NCBI RefSeq assembly: GCF_036621415.1
Contig: NZ_CP030941.1
Span: forward strand, 1,302,001-1,366,000
From: Nitratireductor thuwali
GTDB taxonomy: Bacteria; Pseudomonadota; Alphaproteobacteria; Rhizobiales; Rhizobiaceae
Length of the DNA: 64,000 nucleotides
Reading direction: 5' to 3'
Numbering within the stretch: position 1 is the stretch's first letter; the number at the start of each line of letters is the position of its first letter. Of this stretch, positions 8,424 through 17,067 are shown piece after piece. Below the pieces are notes generated by a model. It saw nothing but the letters and a program-made list of their open reading frames with translations, did no database searches and was not told the origin of the DNA. The position numbers and the translations under genes were made by a program.

Positions 8424-9067
8424 GCGCCATCGCACTGGCCGACGCTCTGACGGATTTCGGTTCGGGGCAGGTTCTACCACAGCGCCGCAAGGCCGATTTC
8501 ACTGCCGCAGGAACAGCGGTGCAGCAGCCGGCCGCCAGCGTTCCCGAACCCAAACCGACCGAATCGCGCAAAGAGCTGGAAGCCGGGATCGCCGAGGCCG
8601 AAGCCAAAGCGGAAGAGCGTGTCAGGCTGGAATATGAGGCGTTGCTGGCCGGCGAACGCGATAAACACGAGGCCGAGACACAGTTGCTGAAGGCGCAGCT
8701 CGGAGAGGAGGCAGCCGTGCTGATCGGCGCCCGTTTCGAGGCGCTGGAGCAGCAGGTGGTGTCGCTGACGAGTTCCGTTGCCGCGCGCATCCTCGGCGTT
8801 GCGCTCACCGAAGATCTGCAGCGCCGCTCCATTGACGAGCTGGCGCGGATCGTGAGCCAGGCGCTGGCCGACAGCGAGGCCGTGAATGTGCGCGTGCGCG
8901 GGACGCCGCTCATGTGCGAGGCGCTGCGCGGCAAGATCGGCGACAATGCCAACCGGGTGACCTTTGCCGACGGCCCCGACATGGATCTCACCGTCCAGCT
9001 CGACGAAACCCTGCTCGAAACACGCTTGGCCGAGTGGTCGAACGCACTCGCCGAGGTGTTCGAATGA
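8420..9067 (+). CDS. fliH: FliH-like flagellar assembly protein
   Basis: 215 residues. I start at ATG 8420, which overlaps the fliF stop, rather than at an earlier in-frame codon inside fliF. The N-terminus is disordered; a highly charged helix follows (about 50-100, for example EAEAKAEERVRLEYEALLA), then a C-terminal domain with two alpha/beta units. This is the layout of FliH, the regulator that holds the FliI ATPase off the export gate. Identity is inferred from layout and position between fliF and motB; sequence conservation in FliH is weak. Confidence 0.68.
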   Translation: MSAIALADALTDFGSGQVLPQRRKADFTAAGTAVQQPAASVPEPKPTESRKELEAGIAEAEAKAEERVRLEYEALLAGERDKHEAETQLLKAQLGEEAAVLIGARFEALEQQVVSLTSSVAARILGVALTEDLQRRSIDELARIVSQALADSEAVNVRVRGTPLMCEALRGKIGDNANRVTFADGPDMDLTVQLDETLLETRLAEWSNALAEVFE

Positions 9068-10395
9068 GCATGGACGAGACACAGGACCGACGCCCGGAAA
9101 TCATCATCGTCCGCCGCAACAACGACGACGAGGACGAGGGCCATCACGGCGGCGTCTGGAAGATCGCTTTCGCCGACTTCATGACGGCCATGATGTGCTT
9201 CTTTCTGGTGATGTGGCTGATAAACGCAGCAAACGAGCAGACACGCGCCGCGCTTGCCAGCTATTTCAACCCGGTGAAGCTGATCGACCGCAACACCAAC
9301 CGCAAGGGTCTCGAGGAGATCGGCCAGGGCCCGCAGACGTCGACCTCGGAAAGCAACGCCGAAAAATCCACCGATGCGCCGGCCGGCGAGAACGACAAGA
9401 CGTCGGGTCCCTCGACATTCAAGAACTCGACCGATCTGTCGGACACGAGAAAATATTCCGACGAGAACTTCTTCTCCAATCCCTATGCGGTGCTGGCCGA
9501 AATCGCATCGGAAACCGGCACGATGCAGAACATATCGGCCAAGGGGGAAGGCGGCGCGCAATTGGCCGGTCCCTCCTCGGGCGCATCGGGCGGTGAAGCC
9601 TATCGCGATCCGTTCGCTCCCGATTTCTGGTCGCAGCAGGTCGTCACGCCCCGCATCGGCGTCGAAGGCGATCCCGATGAGGCACGGGATCAGCCCTCCG
9701 GCGCCGACGAGCGTGCGGCCGAAACCGGCCCCCATCAGCTCGCTTCGCAAGGCGAGGCGGAACCGGCATCCGGCGGACCGGCGCAAACGAGGGCGGAAGA
9801 AATTGAAGCCGGTGAGCGCGCCGCGCTGGCTCCGGTCCCTGAGCTAGAGCCTCTGCGCGAAATCCCTGCCCCCGTCGAACCGGCCGCCGACGCTGAACCC
9901 GACCCCGCATCCGCGGAGACGCAACAGGCCGAGCGCACCCGCGACACGGCCGAGCGCGTGCGTGCCGAGCTTTCACGGGCGCTGGCCGGCGAAGGGCTGG
10001 AGGCCTCGGTGACCGTTTCGGCTGGCCGCGAAGGCGTCATGATCTCCGTAACGGACGACATGCGGCACGGCATGTTCTCCATCGGCTCGGCGGTGCCCGG
10101 GCGCGAACTGGTGCAGGCTATGGAGAAGATCGGCGCCATCCTGGCCGATAAGCCCGGTGCCATCCGCGTGCACGGGCATACCGATGCAAGGCCGTTCGCC
10201 GGCGGCTCCTACGACAATTGGCGGCTGTCGACCGCGCGCGCCCACGCCGCCCAATACATGCTCGTGCACGGCGGGCTGGAGGAAAGCCGGATCAGCGAGG
10301 TCGCCGGGTTCGCCGACCGCCGGCTCAAGATTGCCGAAGACCCGTTCGCCGCCGCCAACCGGCGCATAGACATTCTGCTCGAGGTGCCGCAGTGA
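9064..10395 (+). CDS. motB: Flagellar motor stator protein MotB
   Basis: 443 residues. One transmembrane helix (about 33-53) carries the proton-channel aspartate in KIAFADFMTAMM (Asp38). A very long, acidic Pro/Ala/Glu-rich periplasmic linker (about 60-330) follows, then an OmpA-type peptidoglycan-binding domain with HGHTDARPFAGGSYDNWRLS. The long linker is typical of rhizobial MotB, which works with the periplasmic partner MotC encoded next. MotA is not in the window. The start ATG overlaps the previous stop, and the end overlaps motC (GTGA). Confidence 0.95.
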   Translation: MSMDETQDRRPEIIIVRRNNDDEDEGHHGGVWKIAFADFMTAMMCFFLVMWLINAANEQTRAALASYFNPVKLIDRNTNRKGLEEIGQGPQTSTSESNAEKSTDAPAGENDKTSGPSTFKNSTDLSDTRKYSDENFFSNPYAVLAEIASETGTMQNISAKGEGGAQLAGPSSGASGGEAYRDPFAPDFWSQQVVTPRIGVEGDPDEARDQPSGADERAAETGPHQLASQGEAEPASGGPAQTRAEEIEAGERAALAPVPELEPLREIPAPVEPAADAEPDPASAETQQAERTRDTAERVRAELSRALAGEGLEASVTVSAGREGVMISVTDDMRHGMFSIGSAVPGRELVQAMEKIGAILADKPGAIRVHGHTDARPFAGGSYDNWRLSTARAHAAQYMLVHGGLEESRISEVAGFADRRLKIAEDPFAAANRRIDILLEVPQ

Positions 10396-11582
10396 AGTGC
10401 CGCCTGGGCATTTTCATCGCGCTGGGCCTGGCGCTGGCGTCCGGCGCCCAGGCAAACGCCCTGCAGCCCTATCAGATGGTCCGCTCGCTTCAGGTCGTCC
10501 AAGACAAGATTGCCGACGGCGACCACGCCGCGCTGCCGATGCAGCGCAAGCTTCTCGGCATCATCGACGAGAAGTTCCGCGCCGCCGAAGCCGCTGACTT
10601 CCACGACCCGCGAAACTTCTACGCGCTCCTCATCTACGGAACCAGCGGCGGCAATCCGGCGACACTTGCCAGCGTCGTTTCACGGCTTGAGCTGGAAGGC
10701 GACCGCGACCGGCTGGGCAGGGGCGTCGTCAGCTACGCGCTCGGCAATCTGGCCTCGGCGCGCGAAGCGCTCGACGGCTTCGATCCGCGCCAGATCGATG
10801 ACGGCCTAGCGGCTCCGCTGGCGCTCGTCGCCGGTGCGCTGCATGTCCGCGAGGACCCTCACCGCGCCCTCCACCTGTTCGACGAAGCCCGGCTTCTCAG
10901 CCCCGGCACGCTGGTCGAGGAGGCGGCGCTCCGCCGCTCCGTGGAACTGGCTGCCCGCCTTCACGACATGGAGCGATTCGCCAGCATTTCCATGCAGTAT
11001 GTCCGGCGTTTCCTCGGCTCGCCCTATGCCAGCCAGTTCGCCGAGGCGTTTGTGGCCGGCGTGATCGAGATGCACGAAATGGCGGATCTGGCCCTGGTCA
11101 AGCGCGTCATCGACGCCATGGACGGAGAGCGGGCGCAGGTGATCTACCTTCGGATTGCGCGCAAGAGCGCGATCGAGGGGTATGACCGGCTCCTGGCCTT
11201 CGCCTCCGACAATGCCGAAGCCTATACCGAGGGCGGCAAAGCCGGACCGGATCCCCGCGCCGTGCTCTATGCCAATGTCGCCTCCGTGACTTCCGAGAAT
11301 GTCGGCGCCGTTCTGGAGACGTTGAAGGGGATCGACGAGCGACAGCTTTCGGCCAACGACCGCCAGCTTCTGCACGCAGCACGCGCCATCGCCGAGCGGG
11401 TCGTTTCGCCCCCGCGCGCCGATACGACCGCGCGAGAGGTTGAAGAAGCCCCCGAGACGGCGTCCGAGGCGGTCGAGGCAGAGACAGCGGAGGAAGCGCC
11501 CGCCGACGACGCGGCCTTTTTCGCCGCGGCTCGGGACAAGCTCAAATCCGTGGACGCCCTGCTCGGCGAGGATGAACGATGA
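10392..11582 (+). CDS. motC: Chemotaxis/motility protein MotC (periplasmic)
   Basis: 396 residues from GTG 10392, which overlaps the motB stop. A clear signal peptide (about 1-22, ending ASGAQANA) is followed by a largely helical, repeat-like body and an acidic Ala/Glu-rich tail. In Sinorhizobium MotC is a periplasmic protein that acts on MotB and controls motor speed. Position motB-motC-motD and the signal peptide support the call. It overlaps motD by 4 bases. Confidence 0.9.
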   Translation: MKCRLGIFIALGLALASGAQANALQPYQMVRSLQVVQDKIADGDHAALPMQRKLLGIIDEKFRAAEAADFHDPRNFYALLIYGTSGGNPATLASVVSRLELEGDRDRLGRGVVSYALGNLASAREALDGFDPRQIDDGLAAPLALVAGALHVREDPHRALHLFDEARLLSPGTLVEEAALRRSVELAARLHDMERFASISMQYVRRFLGSPYASQFAEAFVAGVIEMHEMADLALVKRVIDAMDGERAQVIYLRIARKSAIEGYDRLLAFASDNAEAYTEGGKAGPDPRAVLYANVASVTSENVGAVLETLKGIDERQLSANDRQLLHAARAIAERVVSPPRADTTAREVEEAPETASEAVEAETAEEAPADDAAFFAAARDKLKSVDALLGEDER

Positions 11583-12859
11583 CAGAACCGGTCCGACCGA
11601 ACGCGCTTGCCGCCATCGGCCTTTCCCGCGACAATCCTCGCAATGCCGAAGGCGGCACAGCGCTGGCCGGCCTGTTCCGCAAGGAGCTCGGCGGCGACGT
11701 TCCGCCCAGGCAGGGCGAGCCTGCCGCCCTGCCCGGTGATGCGGCGCAGCCAAGGGCCCATCTGAAGCTTTCCGACCTGTTCGAAAAGCTCAAGCTGCCG
11801 GAAGACGCCGGGCCGGGACAAGCGACGAAAGGCGAGCTGCCGCCCTCGTCCGCCGAGCCCGGCGAGCTCGGCGATACGGAGGACCAGGAGCCCGGCATCC
11901 ATATGGCGGACGCTGCTGCGGCGGCGGTGACGGCCGCGAACGCCCCGGCAGTGGGTCCTGCCGCCGGCCAGTCCCATCCGCCGGACGCCGATATGGAAAC
12001 CGGCGATGCCGGTGAGATGAGGCAGCCGGCTGACCGGACGTCTCAGGCAGCGGGCAAGGCCGGCGAGCAGGCAGCGAAAGCGATCGGCGGGCCTTTCGAA
12101 TTCCGGGATGCACCGCTCCCGCCGCTAGGCCGCTCGGGCGATGCTGAGAACATCCAGCGACCCGGCGCAGCCGCAAACGGCGAGAAGGTTGCGGCGGTGG
12201 CGGCCAAGCCCGGGGCGGCCGGCGACATGGCGGAAGACCGCTCCGACCAGCGCCAGCAGGGAGGCAACGGCGACAACGCGAAGACCTTTCGCGTGGTAAG
12301 CGTGCAATCGGCGCCGGCGCCGGCTGCCATGACGGTTTCCGCAGGTCCGACCGGGGCCGCCCTTGTCGGAAGCCTCAACACCGATCCCGGCTTTGCGGCA
12401 GCCGCCGCGGAGGCGGCACGGATCGCGGCCTCCGGCGGCGAGCGGCCGACTGGTCCCCTTCACACGCTGAAAATCCAGCTCCACCCGGCAGAGCTTGGCG
12501 CCGTGACGGCCAAGCTCAGCCTGTCGGGAGAACAACTCATGGTAGAAATACAGGTCGACAACGCCGATGCCCGCCAGCGGCTCAACGCCGACGGCGATTC
12601 GATGCTGCGGGCCTTGCGGGCAATGGGCTATGAAGTCGACCGCATCCAGATTTCGCAGAACGCCGGCAACACTTCTCCGGCTGCAGGGAACCAGCCCGGC
12701 GGGCGCGAGACCTCGCTGCAGCAAAGCACCGGCGGGGACCGCCAATCGGGCAGCGGAGCGAATGGCGAAGGAGGCTCCAACCGCGGCCAGGAAGCGGCGC
12801 GCGGCCGTGACGGCGAGATGAGGAACGATGATCCTTCGGGCGGCGGCCTTTACATCTAG
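11579..12859 (+). CDS. fliK: Hook-length control protein FliK (rhizobial MotD)
   Basis: 426 residues. Most of it is Ala/Gly/Pro-rich and disordered, as expected of a secreted molecular ruler. Near residues 295-360 it has the hook-length domain: LKIQLHPAELGAVTAKLSLS and then a region ending MGYEVDRIQIS. This domain switches export from hook to filament subunits. Rhizobial MotD was later recognised as FliK. It overlaps motC by 4 bases and the following transglycosylase gene by 32 bases. Confidence 0.88.
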   Translation: MTEPVRPNALAAIGLSRDNPRNAEGGTALAGLFRKELGGDVPPRQGEPAALPGDAAQPRAHLKLSDLFEKLKLPEDAGPGQATKGELPPSSAEPGELGDTEDQEPGIHMADAAAAAVTAANAPAVGPAAGQSHPPDADMETGDAGEMRQPADRTSQAAGKAGEQAAKAIGGPFEFRDAPLPPLGRSGDAENIQRPGAAANGEKVAAVAAKPGAAGDMAEDRSDQRQQGGNGDNAKTFRVVSVQSAPAPAAMTVSAGPTGAALVGSLNTDPGFAAAAAEAARIAASGGERPTGPLHTLKIQLHPAELGAVTAKLSLSGEQLMVEIQVDNADARQRLNADGDSMLRALRAMGYEVDRIQISQNAGNTSPAAGNQPGGRETSLQQSTGGDRQSGSGANGEGGSNRGQEAARGRDGEMRNDDPSGGGLYI

Positions 12860-13379
12860 CCTCATCTTCTCGGCCGCGATTGCGCAAGCCAATCCCTGCG
12901 AAGCGGAGATCCTGCGGGCTTCGTCGAAATACGACGTTCCCGCAGGCATCCTGTATGCCGTCGGCCTTACGGAGACCGGCGTCCGCGGCAGTCTGCAGCC
13001 TTACGCGCTGAACATCGAGGGCAGGGCCGTATTCGCGAAAACCAGTCGAGAGGCGCAGGCCCTGTTCGCTGAAGCCAGAAAGCGCGGAAAGACGCTCATC
13101 GACCTCGGCTGCATGCAGGTGAACCACCACTATCATGGCCGCGAATTCCGGTCCGTCGCCGACATGCTGAACCCGCGCAAGAACGTCGACTATGCGGCGC
13201 GCTTTCTGGTAAGGCTGAAGCAGAGGCACGCCACCTGGTCGATGGCCGTCGCCCGCTATCACGCCGGCCCCGACAACGACCCGGCACAGAAGCGCTACAT
13301 CTGCCGCGTCATCGCCAATATGGTCGCCACGGGTTTCGGAAAATGGACCGATCCGGCACGGGAGTTCTGCAATCATTAG
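12828..13379 (+). CDS. Lytic transglycosylase, probably flagellum-specific
   Basis: 183 residues with a signal peptide (1-21) and a compact lysozyme-like fold. The likely catalytic Glu is in AVGLTETGVRG; the substrate-site blocks DLGCMQVNHHYHG and VARYHAGPDNDP follow. It starts inside the last 32 bases of fliK, so it is co-expressed with flagellar genes. The FlgJ-type protein at 23013 has only the rod-binding part and no muramidase domain. I infer that this enzyme opens the cell wall for the rod, as SltF does in Rhodobacter. That role is an inference. Confidence 0.82.
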   Translation: MILRAAAFTSSLIFSAAIAQANPCEAEILRASSKYDVPAGILYAVGLTETGVRGSLQPYALNIEGRAVFAKTSREAQALFAEARKRGKTLIDLGCMQVNHHYHGREFRSVADMLNPRKNVDYAARFLVRLKQRHATWSMAVARYHAGPDNDPAQKRYICRVIANMVATGFGKWTDPAREFCNH

Positions 13380-13514
13380 TTGAATTTGCGCTGCCTGCCA
13401 GAGACAGTGTCGGAGCGCTGCGACTCCCGAAAATTAATTACCAAAAATAATAGTTGTCTCCGATTCGTTCGACCTTGTACCTCTTGTACAGGAAGTGATT
13501 CGGAGGGCGGGCCG
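13380..13514 (+). promoter_or_regulatory. Probable ftcR promoter with tandem direct repeat
   Basis: The gap between the transglycosylase and ftcR contains a strongly AT-rich patch (13431-13454, about four-fifths A/T) in a GC-rich genome. A perfect direct repeat CTTGTAC lies at 13474-13480 and again at 13483-13489, a 9-base period. GGAGGG at 13502-13507 is the ribosome site for ATG 13515. In Sinorhizobium the orthologous gene rem is activated by VisNR, so regulator sites are expected here. No factor can be assigned from sequence alone. Confidence 0.45.
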
Positions 13515-14186
13515 ATGATTGTTGTGGTGGACGAGCGTGAGCTCGTAACCGAGGGGTATAACTCACTTTTCGGACGAGAAGGGATCGCGACGGCAAGTTT
13601 CGGCCCCGGCGAGTTCGGCGAATGGGTCGAGACTGTCGCGGAAGACGATTTGAAAGCCGTCAGCGCGTTTCTGCTCGGCCAGTGTGAAACGGGTGACTTG
13701 CCGGCACGGCGCATTCGTGGTCGGTCGAACGCCCCGGTCATCGCCCTTGCCGAACAGAACTCCCTGGAAGACACGCTCCGCCTGTTTGAATCCGGTGTCG
13801 ACGATGTCGTTCGAAAGCCGGTGCATGTGCGCGAGATCCTGGCCCGAATCACGGCGATCGGCCGGCGCGCGCAGGCCATGGAGCCCAACTATACCGAAGT
13901 CGGCGCCATGCGCATTTTTGCCGATGGCCGCGATCCCGAGATCGACGGCCAGCCGCTGCCGCTGCCGCGGCGCGAGAGGCGCATCCTGGAATATCTGGCA
14001 AGCAACGCCTCGCGGCGGGTGACCAAGAGCCAGATATTCAACGCCATCTACGGCATCTTCGACGAGGAGGTCGAAGAGAACGTGGTGGAAAGCCACATCT
14101 CCAAGCTGCGCAAGAAGCTGCGCACGAAGCTCGGCTTCGATCCCATCGATTCCAAGCGCTACCTCGGCTACCGGCTGGTCGTGTGA
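13515..14186 (+). CDS. ftcR: Flagellar transcriptional regulator FtcR/Rem
   Basis: 223 residues from ATG 13515, chosen because GGAGGG sits 7 bases upstream and the family starts MIVVVDERE; an open frame extends further up but has no ribosome site. An atypical receiver domain (1-115) is followed by an OmpR-type winged helix (about 130-223, ending YLGYRLVV). The usual phospho-acceptor aspartate is missing: the strand reads AFLLGQ. The conserved Lys in RKPVHV is kept. FtcR (Brucella) and Rem (Sinorhizobium) are orphan activators of flagellar genes, so this is the likely master regulator of the cluster. Confidence 0.92.
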   Translation: MIVVVDERELVTEGYNSLFGREGIATASFGPGEFGEWVETVAEDDLKAVSAFLLGQCETGDLPARRIRGRSNAPVIALAEQNSLEDTLRLFESGVDDVVRKPVHVREILARITAIGRRAQAMEPNYTEVGAMRIFADGRDPEIDGQPLPLPRRERRILEYLASNASRRVTKSQIFNAIYGIFDEEVEENVVESHISKLRKKLRTKLGFDPIDSKRYLGYRLVV

Positions 14187-14298
14187 TCGCGGGCGCAGCC
14201 GCGGCCGTTCCCGCGGGCGAACGTTTCGACGCCAGCTTCACGCAAGTCACAGGCGCTATCGTCTCTCCGATCGGCGTGGAATACGAGGAGAAGTCCCG

Positions 14299-15558
14299 AT
14301 GAGCCTTTACGGCATGATGCGAACCGGCGTTTCCGGCATGAATGCCCAGGCAAACCGCCTGTCGACGGTCGCCGACAACATCGCCAATTCCAGCACCAAC
14401 GGCTACAAGCGCGCCAAGACGGAGTTCTCCACCCTCGTCGTGCCGAGCACCGAAGGCTCCTACAATTCCGGCGGCGTCACCACGACCGTGCGCACCGCCG
14501 TCTCCACCCAGGGCGTGCTGCAGTATACGACGTCCGTCACCGACCTCGCGATCAAGGGCGACGGCTTCTTCGTCGTGCAGGATCCCGGCGGCCAGCCTGT
14601 TCTGACGCGCGCCGGCTCCTTCGTCCTCAACAGCGAAGGCCAGATGGTCAATGCAGCCGGACTGAAGCTGATGGGCTACAGCTATGCCAACGGCGAGCCG
14701 ACAGCCACGGCCAACGGCTTCAACGGCCTCGAACCGGTGACCATTGCGCAGGCCGAGCTTGTCGCAACGCCGTCCCGCAATGGACTGCTGAAAGCGAACC
14801 TGCCGGCCGACGCCGCAGTCGTCGCACCGGCTGATCTGCCGTCTGCCAATGCCGCGACCGCCGAATATTCGGCCAAGACATCCATGGTCGCCTACAGCAA
14901 CCGCGGCGAACAGGTGCTGCTGGATGTGTACTTCACCAAGACCGGCACCGACGCCTGGGAAGTGGCCGTTTATGACCGCGCCGACGCCGCGCCCAACACC
15001 TCGTTCCCCTATGCATCCGGCCCGCTGACGACGGAAGCCCTGACCTTCGACCCGGCGACCGGTAAGCTCGATGGCCTCAGCGCCACCGGCATCACCGTAG
15101 CGGTACCCGACGGCGACAATCTGGACATCGACCTTTCCTCCCTGACCCAGCTTGCCGCAGGTTTCGATGTGCTTGACGCCGAAGTCGACGGCGCGGCGCC
15201 GAGCGCGATCGAAAGCGTCGAGATCGGCACGGATGGCGTCATCTATGCCCAGTATGCGGACGGCTCTTTCCGTCCGATGTACAAGATACCGGTGGCCTCG
15301 GTGCCGAGCCCGGACCAGCTTCAGGTGATTTCGGGCAACCTCTTTGCCGCCAGTCCCGAGTCGGGCGCCGTGCGCATGGGCTTTGCCGGCCAGGCCGGGC
15401 TGGGCCAGGTGGTGTCCGGCGCGCTGGAGAACTCGAATGTCGACATCGCCGAGGAGTTGACCAACATGATCGAGTCGCAGCGCAGCTACACCGCGAATTC
15501 CAAAGTGTTCCAGACCGGATCGGATTTGATGGAGCTCCTGGTCAACCTCAAGAGGTAG
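14299..15558 (+). CDS. flgE: Flagellar hook protein FlgE
   Basis: 419 residues. The N-terminal rod/hook motif is clear (MSLYGMMRTGVSGMNAQANR, then NIANSSTNGYKRAKTEF), and the C-terminal partner has LTNMIESQRSYTANSKVFQ. The middle domains (about 90-370) form the hook surface. It is 112 bases downstream of ftcR, with AGGAG before the start. FlgE is the universal joint; its length is set by FliK (11579). Confidence 0.96.
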   Translation: MSLYGMMRTGVSGMNAQANRLSTVADNIANSSTNGYKRAKTEFSTLVVPSTEGSYNSGGVTTTVRTAVSTQGVLQYTTSVTDLAIKGDGFFVVQDPGGQPVLTRAGSFVLNSEGQMVNAAGLKLMGYSYANGEPTATANGFNGLEPVTIAQAELVATPSRNGLLKANLPADAAVVAPADLPSANAATAEYSAKTSMVAYSNRGEQVLLDVYFTKTGTDAWEVAVYDRADAAPNTSFPYASGPLTTEALTFDPATGKLDGLSATGITVAVPDGDNLDIDLSSLTQLAAGFDVLDAEVDGAAPSAIESVEIGTDGVIYAQYADGSFRPMYKIPVASVPSPDQLQVISGNLFAASPESGAVRMGFAGQAGLGQVVSGALENSNVDIAEELTNMIESQRSYTANSKVFQTGSDLMELLVNLKR

Positions 15559-15604
15559 CCGGGCGCGCGAAGAACTGGCGTGAGGAACGTCAGAAAGAGA
15601 TGAA

Positions 15605-17065
15605 ATGTCGCTCACCACTGCTCTGGGTATCGCACAATCGGCGTTGTTCAATACGTCGCGGCAGACGAGCACTGCTTCCCGCAACATCTCGGAAGCTTCC
15701 AATCCCGACTATGCGCGCCGCAGCTCCATCCTTTCGAGCACAGGGGCTGGCGCGCGCGTAGCCGAGGTCCGCAGGGCGACCAACGAAGTCCTCTTTCGGC
15801 AGAATCTCTCGGCGATCTCGAGCTGGCAGGCACAGTCCGGCCTTTCCCGCGGCCTCGACACGCTGCAGCTCCAGATCAACGGAGTCGACAACGCCACCTC
15901 GCCGGCAGCCTCGCTGAGCCAGCTCATGCAGGCGCTGGAGACCTACGCGGCGACACCCTCCAACAAGACGCTGGCGGAAAACGCCGTCAACGCCGCACGC
16001 GCCACCGTCCGCACGCTGAACAACGGCACGACCGCCATTCAGTCCTTCCGCGCCGGCGCGGACCGCGAGATCACGCAGTCGGTCGAGGAACTGAACCGCC
16101 TCCTGGCCGACTTCGAAAGCGTGAACCGGGAGATCGTCACCGGCACGCGCATGGGACGCGACGTCAACGACGCGCTGGACCAGCGTGAAGCGCTCCTGAA
16201 GAAGATTTCCGAATACGTTCCCGTATCCACCATCACGCGCAGCGACAACGACATGGTGGTGATGACGCGCGACGGGACGACCCTGTTCGAGACCATTCCC
16301 CGCCCCATCACATTCGCATCGACCGGGACCTATACTGCCGGCACGAGCGGCAATCAGGTCTATGTCGACGGCGTGCCGCTTGCCGCCGGAACCGGGGGAA
16401 ACACCACCGCGACCGGAAAACTGGCGGCCCAGCTCCAGCTCCGCGACACCGTGGCGGTGCACATGCAGCGCCAGCTCGACGAGGTCGCGCGCGGGCTCAT
16501 CGCGGCCTTCGCGGAGACGGATCCCGGTGGCGTGATGGCCGATGCGGCCGGCCTCTTCACCTGGCCCGGCGGCCCGGCCCTACCGGCATCGGGAACGCTG
16601 GTGGACGGGCTTGCCGGCACCATCGCCGTGAACGCCGCCATGGATTCCACGCAAGGCGGAAATCCCGAACTGCTCCGTGACGGCGGCGCGAACGGCGCAG
16701 CCTATGTGCACAACAGCACCGGCGGCGCTTCTTTCTCGGACCTGCTTCTGGCTTACACGGCCAAGCTCGACGAACCCATGGCCTTCGATCCGACGGCCTC
16801 GCTCGGCGCCTCCATGAGCCTTGCCGCATTCTCCTCCGGCTCCATCAGCTGGCTTGAAAGCCTCAGGCAGGAGGCCTCCAGCGGGGCCGAGGCCAAGGAA
16901 GCACTCGTTACCCGTACCGGCACCGCTCTTTCCAACGAAACAGGGGTCAATATAGACGAGGAAATGGCGCTACTCCTCGATCTCGAACATTCCTATCAGG
17001 CATCCGCGCGGCTCATGAGCATCGTCGACGAGATGCTGGCCACGTTGATGTCGATCGGGCGGTAA
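15605..17065 (+). CDS. flgK: Hook-filament junction protein FlgK (HAP1)
   Basis: 486 residues. The N-terminus MSLTTALGIAQSALFNTSRQ and the C-terminus NIDEEMALLLDLEHSYQAS are the paired helices of FlgK. Asn-Ile-Ser-Glu-Ala in the first 35 residues is the typical rod/hook block. FlgK joins hook to filament together with FlgL, whose gene follows after 2 bases. The order flgE-flgK-flgL-flaF-flbT-flgD is conserved in rhizobia. Confidence 0.95.
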   Translation: MSLTTALGIAQSALFNTSRQTSTASRNISEASNPDYARRSSILSSTGAGARVAEVRRATNEVLFRQNLSAISSWQAQSGLSRGLDTLQLQINGVDNATSPAASLSQLMQALETYAATPSNKTLAENAVNAARATVRTLNNGTTAIQSFRAGADREITQSVEELNRLLADFESVNREIVTGTRMGRDVNDALDQREALLKKISEYVPVSTITRSDNDMVVMTRDGTTLFETIPRPITFASTGTYTAGTSGNQVYVDGVPLAAGTGGNTTATGKLAAQLQLRDTVAVHMQRQLDEVARGLIAAFAETDPGGVMADAAGLFTWPGGPALPASGTLVDGLAGTIAVNAAMDSTQGGNPELLRDGGANGAAYVHNSTGGASFSDLLLAYTAKLDEPMAFDPTASLGASMSLAAFSSGSISWLESLRQEASSGAEAKEALVTRTGTALSNETGVNIDEEMALLLDLEHSYQASARLMSIVDEMLATLMSIGR

Positions 17066-17067
17066 AC

